Below are positions 1 to 5,362 of a stretch of 10,301 bases of DNA, piece after piece. How positions within the stretch are numbered: position 1 is the first letter of the stretch; each line of letters starts with the position of its first letter. Origin of the DNA: Nitrospirota bacterium. GTDB taxonomy: Bacteria > Nitrospirota > Nitrospiria > Nitrospirales > Nitrospiraceae. The notes beneath the pieces are model-generated. The model was not told the DNA's origin. It made no database searches and saw only the letters and a program-made list of their open reading frames with translations. The translations under genes were made by a program, and so were the position numbers. The stretch is taken from NCBI GenBank assembly GCA_005877535.1, contig VBOM01000259.1:1-10301 (forward strand), given 5' to 3'.

Positions 1-92
1 TCGCTTCTTCGCGCCCTGCGACGTACGTGAAACTGTACGCCTCGGGTGCTCAGTCGCTCGGGCCTTGCTGGAACCTATTTTGATCATCCTGC
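1..92. repeat. Diverged partial copy of the 124-bp palindromic repeat
   Basis: The stretch ending at 92 (GGCCTTGCTGGA, then TTTTGATCATCCTGC) matches the reverse complement of the left end of the complete copy at 2429-2552, which reads GGCCTTGCTGGACGG and then TTTTTGAGCATCCTGC. The inner part (ACGTACGTGAAACTGTACGCCTCG) also follows the central ACGTACC...TACGCCTCG of the complete copy, with several substitutions and small indels. The other end lies beyond the window. It is older or more diverged than the copies at 1389 and 2429. I see no coding content. Confidence 0.6.
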
Positions 93-318
93 AGGGTCCA
101 GCTCTGGCTACCAACTATCACTTATAACCCTATGCACTTCCTTAGATGCCCATGATACCGCACAAGTCAATGGGATGCCAGGCGCGAGGCTTCTACGTAC
201 CGAGAGAAATTAGAGCCATTCAAACCTGGCTTCCTGGCGACGCAGTAAGCAAATGAGTTGAGGTCCTTGAAATACAGATACCATGCGATTTCATCATCAC
301 CATCAGGAAGAGTGCGGG
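93..318. other. Gene-free stretch downstream of the ferredoxin-MBL gene
   Basis: I find no convincing coding region, RNA gene or strong terminator here. It lies 3' of the minus-strand gene that stops at 319. A short segment at 186-204 (GAGGCTTCTACGTACCGAG) resembles the centre of the interspersed repeat (GAGGCTCAACGTACCGAAG) and may be a further degenerate fragment. Frames that run from here into the neighbouring gene are antisense shadows of it. Confidence 0.5.
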
Positions 319-1200
319 CTAGGGCACCACTCTGGTGCTCCGGCGGCGCTCGACCAACGCCTGCAGCTGTGCGCGCATTTCGTCAGCCGGCAACCGCATC
401 CGTTCCCCATGCCCGGCCAGCACCCATTCGAAGCGGTAGTCGAGGAGTTTCTGGATGGAGTCCACCAGTACACGCTTCCTCCAGACCAACCGGCTCGGAG
501 CACCAAGCATCTGCTGCGCGGAATCCCACCAGAGATGATCCCCCGTGAAGAGGAACCGGTTTTTGTAGAGAAGAGCCATGCTGCCTGCCGTGTGGCCCGG
601 CACAGGAATGATCTGAAACTGCGGCATGACTTGTATCGTGTCAGTCCCCTCAATGATCCATTCCGCACCCGGAACCGCTTCGACATCCGCCCGATGAATC
701 ATCCGTTTCGCGCCGAAGTGCGCGGCATACTTCTCTGCATCGGCCACATCGTCTTTATGCGTGAGGAAGATGTACGCGATGCCGCCCTTTTGTTCGAAGG
801 CCTCGACGAGATGTTTGAGATAGCGCGGTGAATCGACAAGCCAGTTACCGTCCGGATATTCGATGAAGAAGCTATTCGCACCGAACGACTTCTCCGAATT
901 AAAGCCGCAGTAAGACACCTCGTCTTCAAGTTGGAGCGGAAAGCTCGCCATGGCTTCTTTCATCCGCAACTTGTCGCTGTGTTCGGTGCCGATCGAGCCG
1001 ACCGGGCAGGCGAGGAGCGCTTGATAAGCCTGCTGAATATGCCCATCGTTAGTCGGCTGTTGGGTGACCGCGGAAAAATTACCAACTTCCTCGAAACTCA
1101 TCGGCGCCAACTGCCGGCAGGTATCGCAGTTGATGCAGGTCGCATCGACAAAAAAGTTGCCGGAAACATTGGAGTCGAGTCGTTTTTTCTCATCGGCCAT
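319..1200 (-). CDS. Ferredoxin-domain / metallo-beta-lactamase-fold fusion protein
   Basis: A 293-residue, probably cytoplasmic protein. Residues 1-75 form a small ferredoxin-like domain with Cys22, Cys25 and Cys28 and a distant Cys65-Pro, the pattern of a single iron-sulfur cluster. Residues about 95-290 are a metallo-beta-lactamase fold: GHT (His203), TGDH (Asp221) and GHG (His264) are in the expected order. The usual HxHxDH motif is replaced by THKDDVAD (His148, Asp150, Asp151), so the metal site is atypical. I recall the same ferredoxin-plus-MBL arrangement with this variant motif in cyanobacterial and plant proteins of unknown function. The ATG at 1200 is preceded by AAGG about 8 nt upstream, and the N-terminus fits the family. 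A redox-linked hydrolase or thiol/persulfide role is only a guess; the substrate is unknown. The gene appears intact. Confidence 0.88.
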   Translation of the reverse strand: MADEKKRLDSNVSGNFFVDATCINCDTCRQLAPMSFEEVGNFSAVTQQPTNDGHIQQAYQALLACPVGSIGTEHSDKLRMKEAMASFPLQLEDEVSYCGFNSEKSFGANSFFIEYPDGNWLVDSPRYLKHLVEAFEQKGGIAYIFLTHKDDVADAEKYAAHFGAKRMIHRADVEAVPGAEWIIEGTDTIQVMPQFQIIPVPGHTAGSMALLYKNRFLFTGDHLWWDSAQQMLGAPSRLVWRKRVLVDSIQKLLDYRFEWVLAGHGERMRLPADEMRAQLQALVERRRSTRVVP

Positions 1201-1228
1201 TGTGCAACCTTTATGCGTTGATGCCTAA

Positions 1229-1361
1229 CAGGATGCTGAAAAAGTCTGCCAGCACAAGAAGGTTGAGGTTCAGGCTAAGGTTGAGATAAAGAAAGTCCAG
1301 TCTTCGCTCAACCTTAACCTCGACCTTAACCTCCTAGCAGGCTGCGGAGAAACTCTTCAGC
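1229..1361. repeat. Palindromic hairpin repeat element (variant B)
   Basis: The left end (1229-1253) matches the reverse complement of the right end of the complete repeat at 2429-2552 at 24 of 25 positions (core CAGGATGCTGAAAAAGT). Inside it are two 26-nt arms, 1260-1285 and 1307-1332, built from AGGTT/AAGG units. They are imperfect inverted repeats around a 21-nt loop. The right end (about 1336-1361, GCAGGCTGCGGAGAAACTC then TTCAGCAC) is roughly the inverted complement of the left end. The element lies between the start of the ferredoxin-MBL gene and the truncated glycosylase. It could be a MITE/REP-like element and its transcript would fold into a long hairpin. No ORF in it is credible. 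Confidence 0.7.
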
Positions 1362-1388
1362 ACGTTTGGGATAACAGGGGCACACCTC

Positions 1389-1442
1389 GCAGGATGCTCA
1401 AAAAGGCCGTCCAGCAAGGCCACAGCGAGCGAAGAGGCGAGG
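1389..1442. repeat. Half copy of the 124-bp repeat, inside the broken glycosylase frame
   Basis: These 54 nt match 2429-2482, the left half of the complete copy, at 53 of 54 positions, starting with GCAGGATGCTCAAAAAGG. After 1442 the similarity stops and the right half is absent. On the minus strand the truncated glycosylase ORF reads through this copy, which makes up part of its aberrant C-terminal tail. The near-identity to the copy 1 kb away suggests recent spread or gene conversion. Confidence 0.85.
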
Positions 1443-1467
1443 AGGTACGTACCGCACTTCGTGTGGG

Positions 1468-1521
1468 CCGTTCGCCCTTGCACTGTGTCTTGGCGAACGG
1501 AAAAGCACTTCCAGTGTTTCC
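1468..1521. repeat. Two adjacent stem-loops at the glycosylase truncation point
   Basis: CCGTTCGCC at 1468-1476 is a perfect inverted repeat of GGCGAACGG at 1492-1500, with a 15-nt loop. A second hairpin follows at 1499-1521, where GGAAAAGCACT faces AGTGTTTCC with one bulge and a 3-nt loop. Both lie between the last homologous codon of the glycosylase (about 1540) and the half repeat at 1389-1442. They may be the remainder of a longer palindromic element or an intrinsic terminator; no clear U-run follows. Confidence 0.5.
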
Positions 1522-1943
1522 GACCTCCTCGAATCTTCGCCGTTCTATGATCGCCTCGTCGTCGAGCTTCCGAACGATGGCGCCTGTCGGCACGGTACCA
1601 TCGAGCGTCCTGGCAGCCAGATCGCGAAGCGCCGCAACCTTGGCTTGTGAAAAGCCAGCGCCACGAATCGCCTGTTCGTTCATCGAGAGGAGATCGTCTG
1701 GTTGAGGGAACCGTCCTGTCGGAAACAAGGCCACGAACCGGCGCAAAATACTCTCCGCCGCTTTCTTGTGCAGTTGTTGATAGGCAATCGCTCGTGCTAA
1801 CGATTCAAATGGCGACCGGCGCATCCGCGGCGTCAAGCTGTAGGGTCCGATGTCCCGGATTAATCGCTTCATGACCGGATCCGTCTTGGACAGATGCCTG
1901 ATTTCTGGTGTCTGTCGATCCATCTGAGAACCCATACGCCGCC

Positions 1944-2339
1944 CTAAGATTTTTCCTGGGTCAGAATGGCATCGGCCTCGATCTCGACCAACATATCCGG
2001 ATCGATCAGCCGTTTGACCTCCACCATCGTCGTCGCAGGCCTGATAGTCCCGAACACTTCGCCATGGGCCCGGCCGATGTCCTCCCATTGATCAATGTCC
2101 GCCACGTACACGCGAGTTCGGACCACATCGGCAAGCGAGGCGCCAGCCTGTTGGAGCGCCGCTTCAATCTTCTTCAATGTCTGAATCGTCTGTGCATAGG
2201 GATCACCCTTGCCAACGATGCCTGATGCCGTCATGGCCGTCGAGCCAGATACGTATATAGAGGTACCGACTCGTACCGCTCTCGAGTACCCAAGCTTGCC
2301 CTCCCAAGGACCACCAGTGGAAATATTCTGCCGCCCCAT
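1944..2339 (-). CDS. Rid (YjgF/YER057c/UK114) family protein lacking the RidA arginine
   Basis: A 131-residue protein of typical Rid length, probably a cytoplasmic trimer like its relatives. It opens with NISTGGPWEGKLGYSRAV and ends with VEVKRLIDPDMLVEIEADA. RidA proper deaminates reactive enamine/imine intermediates and needs an arginine (Arg105 in E. coli, in a PAR[ST] motif). Here that motif is PATT, with Thr103 at the arginine position. This points to one of the Rid groups without the arginine, whose reactions are largely unknown, so I give no symbol. The ATG at 2339 is chosen over the upstream ATG at 2381 because GGAGG sits 6 nt before it and family homology begins there. It is followed 8 nt later by the broken glycosylase gene. 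Confidence 0.87.
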   Translation of the reverse strand: MGRQNISTGGPWEGKLGYSRAVRVGTSIYVSGSTAMTASGIVGKGDPYAQTIQTLKKIEAALQQAGASLADVVRTRVYVADIDQWEDIGRAHGEVFGTIRPATTMVEVKRLIDPDMLVEIEADAILTQEKS

Positions 2340-2345
2340 TTGTTC

Positions 2346-2370
2346 CCTCCTACAGGCTGCGAAAAAACTC
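2346..2370 (-). promoter_or_regulatory. Ribosome binding site of the Rid gene, within a repeat-like segment
   Basis: On the minus strand, GGAGG (2346-2350) lies 6 nt before the ATG at 2339 and fixes that start. The 25 nt 2346-2370 (CCTCCTACAGGCTGCG, then AAAAAACTC) resemble 1330-1355 at the right end of the hairpin element (CCTCCTAGCAGGCTGCG, then GAGAAACTC), with one gap and two mismatches. The Shine-Dalgarno sequence may therefore derive from, or be shared with, a repeat end. Confidence 0.55.
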
Positions 2371-2428
2371 GGTTTACACACAATATACTATTGGAATCTT
2401 CCATATTGGCGCCGATGACAACAAAGCC
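2371..2428 (-). promoter_or_regulatory. AT-rich upstream region of the Rid gene, possible promoter/operator
   Basis: This is the only AT-rich unique stretch between the Rid gene and the complete repeat. On the minus strand it holds TATATT (a 5/6 match to a -10 box) without a good -35 at normal spacing. It also holds nested inverted repeats: CAATA-tac-TATTG at 2381-2393, and GGAA-tc-TTCC inside CAATAT...ATATTG (2381-2408). A promoter with a regulator site is plausible but not shown. Confidence 0.25.
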
Positions 2429-2552
2429 GCAGGATGCTCAAAAAGGCCGTCCAGCAAGGCCGCAGCGAGCGAAGAGGCGAGGCGTAAGCTTCGGTACGTT
2501 GAGCCTCTGAGCGACGCGAGAACGACGCTGGCGGACTTTTTCAGCATCCTGC
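2429..2552. repeat. Complete 124-bp interspersed palindromic repeat (MITE/REP-like)
   Basis: The element begins GCAGGATGCTCAAAAAGG and ends with the complement of GCAGGATGCTGAAAAAGT. Its terminal inverted repeats are about 26 nt, with a few mismatches and one indel. The centre contains further dyads (GAGGCGTA...TACG...GCCTC). It is too short to encode a transposase, so it would be moved in trans if mobile, as MITEs or REP elements are. It sits directly 3' of the SDR gene: its last base (2552) is also the last base of the SDR's original TAG stop. It contains misleading open frames on both strands that should not be annotated. I recall very similar repeats in Nitrospira genomes, which I cannot verify here. 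Confidence 0.85.
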
Positions 2553-3283
2553 TACATGACAATGCCACCGCCGGCATGAATATTTTGGTCCGTCAACCAC
2601 CGCGCCTCTTCACTGACGACGAACGCCACCACATCGGCAATGTCTTTGGGTGCGCCAAGCCGCTTCAACGGCGACATCTGTAAGCCGATCTGGCGGAACT
2701 GGTCTGTCATCATGCCCGTCTCTGTAAAACCTGGCGAGACAGTATTGACGGTAATGCCCCGTGGAGCAAGTTCCTACGCCAGTCCTTTCGTGTACTGTTC
2801 CAGTGCGCCTTCGCTGCCAAGATAGGCCGTCGCACCGGGAAAACTCAAATGAGTTCCATCGGTCGAAATGTTCACGATGCGGCCCCCCTCTTTGAGTAAA
2901 TTGGCCGCTTCCTGCATGGCGAAGTAGGGACCCTTGGCGTTCAAGGCAATGACCTGATCGAAATCAGCCTCGGTTGTCTCCAGGAGTGGCTTAGGCATAA
3001 ACCGCCCTGCATTGTTGACGAGGATGTCGAGCCGGCCAAATTGCTTCACCGTCTCGATCACAAGGCGGCGCGCATCGGCCACCTGGCTCATGTCGGCCTG
3101 GACAGCTACTGCTTTGCCGCCTTTGGCTTGAATGTCCGTGACGGCCTGCTTGACCTTCTCATCGCTTTGATTGTAGTTCACCACGACAATGGCGCCATCT
3201 TCGGCCAATCGCTCCGCGATCGCTCGGCCGATTCCATTGGAGGCCCCAGTCACAATAGCCATTTTTCCGCTCAACGACACCAT
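2552..3283 (-). pseudogene. Short-chain dehydrogenase/reductase (SDR), amber-interrupted
   Basis: Reading through one stop codon gives a normal-length classical SDR of 243 codons, an NAD(P)H-dependent oxidoreductase. Visible are the cofactor motif TGASNGIG (residues 12-19), NNAG (90-93) and Asn115. After the stop, PRGITVNTVSPGFTETGMM and a C-terminal GGGIVM are in the same frame. Codon 170 is TAG (2774-2776), following KGLA, where the family has a sense codon. The active site is also damaged: Tyr154 is present, but the lysine four residues later is Glu158 (YLGSE), and Thr141 stands at the catalytic serine position. Two independent lesions argue for a pseudogene rather than a sequencing error. 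The ATG at 3283 has GGAG 8 nt upstream. It lies 24 nt after the nitroreductase gene, probably in the same operon. The substrate is unknown. Confidence 0.88.
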
Positions 3284-3307
3284 CTGTTTGACTCCTGCAT
3301 GACACTG

Positions 3308-3904
3308 TTACCGCAGGGGCTCTCCCCATTGTCCAGAATACGTCCACTCTGAAATAGGCCGACGGCTTCGTGGCTGCAGTTCTCGTTCGCGTAGCCGGTC
3401 GGGAAGGGAAGCGAGGTCCCCCGGATAGCCCACCGCGATCATCGCAACCGGCTCGTAGCCAGACGGGATCTTGAGGTCGGTGCGCGCCTTCTCCACGTCG
3501 AAGCCCGCCATCTGATGCGCCGCAAGTCCGAGCGCGGCTGCTTGGAGCACCAGATTCTCGACCGCCATACCGGTGTCGTGAAAGGCATGCCGATTCGGTT
3601 TGGAATCATCCTCAAAGTTCAGGCTCGCCACGGACAGAATCAGGACCGGCGCGCGGTTGGCCCATGTGCGATTGCCTTCTACCAGACAAGCGAGGAGCCG
3701 GTTCCACTCGGTCTCATGGTCCTTATTCGCGACGATGAACCGCCACGGCTGCTCGTTGTAGGAGGATGGCGCCCACCGCGCCGCTTCGAAGAGACTCCGC
3801 AGCTTCTCCTGCTCGATAGGTCGATCATCAAAGGCGCGTGGACTCCAACGCTGACGCAACAAGTCATGGATCGGGTACTGCGTGTCAGCCGGTTTTTCCA
3901 TCAT
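3308..3904 (-). CDS. Nitroreductase-family FMN oxidoreductase
   Basis: A 198-residue cytoplasmic flavoprotein of the nitroreductase superfamily, usually an FMN-binding homodimer using NAD(P)H. The N-terminal RWSPRAFDDRPI (FMN phosphate-binding Arg-x-Ser-x-Arg) and AARWAPSSYNEQPWRF are hallmarks. The middle HDTGMAVENLVLQAAALGL is the typical buried helix, and VAMIAVGYPGD with a C-terminal SRRPISEW closes the fold. Length and motifs show no lesion. The ATG at 3904 directly precedes a second ATG at 3901, and either may be used. The gene starts 6 nt after the DUF2934 stop and ends 24 nt before the SDR, so the three are probably co-transcribed. The natural substrate cannot be told from sequence; quinones, nitro compounds or other electrophiles are possible. 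Confidence 0.9.
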   Translation of the reverse strand: MMEKPADTQYPIHDLLRQRWSPRAFDDRPIEQEKLRSLFEAARWAPSSYNEQPWRFIVANKDHETEWNRLLACLVEGNRTWANRAPVLILSVASLNFEDDSKPNRHAFHDTGMAVENLVLQAAALGLAAHQMAGFDVEKARTDLKIPSGYEPVAMIAVGYPGDLASLPDRLRERELQPRSRRPISEWTYSGQWGEPLR

Positions 3905-3910
3905 CGTCTC

Positions 3911-4123
3911 TCACGCCTGGCCTTTCTCTCGTCGAAGTTCATACTCTGCCCGCAGCCAATCCTCTTCGGCATGGCCGTCTGAACCGCCGCGTTCGAGGAA
4001 AATCTGGTAGGCCCGCCGCTCGATCTCACGCTGCGATGGCCCTCGAGATGCGGATGTTCCTTTCCCGAATATGATGCGCTTTATTCGCGGTGTGTCCTCT
4101 TTCTGTGTCATGCGTTCCGGCAT
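3911..4123 (-). CDS. Small DUF2934 domain protein
   Basis: A 70-residue charged protein. Residues about 34-64 carry the DUF2934 signature: EIERRAYQIFLERGG, then DGHAEEDWLRAEYEL. The N-terminus is basic and variable. No signal peptide or membrane segment is visible. The family is common in Nitrospira, Acidobacteria and Proteobacteria and has no established function. The start at 4123 is supported by GGAGG 5 nt upstream. It is the first gene of a compact set with the nitroreductase (6-nt gap) and the SDR pseudogene. Confidence 0.88.
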   Translation of the reverse strand: MPERMTQKEDTPRIKRIIFGKGTSASRGPSQREIERRAYQIFLERGGSDGHAEEDWLRAEYELRREKGQA

Positions 4124-4186
4124 GGGTACCTCCTTCGTGAAGGTCGTGAAACGACCGTCGGTGGGAACTTCCTGCCCTGCATCACC
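4124..4186 (-). other. Short intergenic spacer with a small hairpin
   Basis: This 63-nt gap separates the outer-membrane channel pseudogene from the DUF2934 gene. GGTCGT at 4142-4147 and ACGACC at 4151-4156 form a perfect 6-bp stem with a 3-nt loop. No U-run follows on the minus strand, so it is a weak terminator candidate at best. The downstream genes might be read from the efflux operon promoter. Confidence 0.35.
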
Positions 4187-5361
4187 TCATCCCCGGCCTC
4201 CTGGTGTCACAGACGAACCTGGGCGCTCGCGACCCGCTTCGTCCGACGACCATCCGCCACCCAGCGCCTTGTAGAGCTGGACGATCGACACCAGATGGAG
4301 GCGACGGGTGGCGGCGAGTGACAATTCCGCGTCGAAGAGACTCCTTTGTGCAATGAGGACATCCAAATAGTTCGCGAGCCCGCCTTTGTAGCGCAGATTG
4401 GCGAGGTGCAAGGCCGACCGCAGAGCATTGACCTGCCTCTCCTGTGCGTCGGCCTGCTCACGGGCCGTGCTGACCCCCACCAAAGCGTCTTCAACTTCCC
4501 TGAACGCGACGAGGATCGTCTGCTCGTACTGAGCGACGGCCTGGCGGGCTTGGGCTTCGACTGCCTCTTGTTGAAATCCTAAGATCTGCGCATTGAGAAG
4601 CGGCCCGACCAAGCTCGGGCCTACCACACCGAATTCCGTCTCGTTGGCCACGAGACGAGACAAATGAGGACTGGCCACGCCGAGAATTCCCGTGATGCTG
4701 AGCTTGGGAAACCGGTCTGCCTTGGCCATACCGATCCTGGCTGTGGCTGCCGCTAAGCCTTGCTCCGCCTGCACCACATCGGGTCGCCGCTGGAGTAGTT
4801 CGGAGGGAAGGCCAGCCGGTACCACAGGTGGCATCATCTGTTCCGTGAGCGACCGACCCCTGGAGACTCGGCTCGGATTCCTCCCCAGCAGAATGCTTAG
4901 CTCGTTCTCTTTCTGAACCATCTGACGTGTCAGCTCTGCGATGCGAGCCGCGGCATTTTCCCGCTCGGCCTCAAACTGATCGACATCCAGCCTGTTGATC
5001 ACTCCTTGTCGGAGCCGCGCCTGGCCGATTCTCACCGATTCTTCCCATGCCTGCAGTGTGCGCTGGGCGATCTCCAACTGCATGTCGAACTGCCGAAGAT
5101 CGAAATAGGCCTGGGCCACCCCGCCCACGATTTGCACGATGAGCGCCCGTCGGTTCTCTTCTCGAGCCAATAAGTCACCGAGAGCCGCCTCATTGGATCG
5201 GCGGATACGTCCCCAGATATCAATTTCCCAGGCGAGATTCCCCTGCAGATAGTAGTTGAAGGGATTGGGAAACCCGGGAACCAGAAAATTCGATTTCCGG
5301 CCGACATGGCACAGGAGATTAACAGTACCGAGAGCGCCGCCAGGGCTAGTAGGCCACGCAT
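4187..5361 (-). pseudogene. RND outer-membrane channel lipoprotein (OprM/NodT family), deletion-frameshifted
   Basis: This would be the TolC-like outer-membrane exit duct of a tripartite pump. The ATG at 5361 (AAGGAG 8 nt upstream) opens a lipoprotein signal with lipobox LISC, Cys18. Right after CAM (about 5304) homology leaves this frame. In another frame the protein resumes with NFLVPGFPNPFNYYLQGNL and WEIDIWGRIRRS, then continues to the stop at 4187. It includes the hallmarks SELLQRRPDVVQAEQGLAAA, QYEQTILVAFREVEDAL and YLDVLIAQRSLFDAELSL. Roughly 80-90 residues, normally between the lipid anchor and the first WE-D-WGR motif, are missing and the frame is shifted, so a lipidated channel cannot be made. 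The only starts left in the C-terminal frame are internal non-ATG codons such as TTG 5170. It begins 1 nt after the pump stop codon. Confidence 0.87.
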
Positions 5362-5362
5362 A

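Larger units (their letters stand above)
1357..1935 (-). pseudogene. Truncated AlkA-type DNA-3-methyladenine glycosylase (HhH-GPD family)
   Basis: From the ATG at 1935, the first 132 or so residues match the N-terminal half of DNA-3-methyladenine glycosylase II-type enzymes, which excise alkylated bases. The diagnostic part is SPFESLARAIAYQQLHKKAA followed by GAGFSQAKVAALRDLA. At about 1540, after EAIIER, homology stops abruptly. The remaining 60 residues come from palindromic sequence and the repeat at 1389-1442. The missing portion normally carries the helix-hairpin-helix (GxGxWTA) and the catalytic aspartate, so no activity is expected. The start at 1935 follows the upstream Rid-family stop (1944) closely, with a GGGCGG-like site; ATG 1923 is an alternative. 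The pair probably formed an operon. The ORF itself stops at 1357. Confidence 0.82.

Noticed and set aside
430..510. Possible compensated frameshift in the ferredoxin-MBL gene near residues 235-247
   Set aside because: This stretch (APSRLVWRKRVLVD) looked less like the family than I remember, and another frame reads VYWWT. The main frame is continuous with good homology on both sides, so I keep the gene as intact.
283..831. 182-residue plus-strand frame
   Set aside because: It is antisense to the well-supported ferredoxin-MBL gene and its translation shows no family features.
1255..1335. CRISPR-like or tandem repeat array from the AGGTT/AAGG units
   Set aside because: The units form two facing arms of one imperfect hairpin, not regularly spaced direct repeats with unique spacers.
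2374..2577. 67-residue minus-strand frame covering the 124-bp repeat
   Set aside because: It is the repeat itself read as protein (RMLKKSASVVLASLRG...). Such frames recur wherever the repeat occurs and have no ribosome site or family support.
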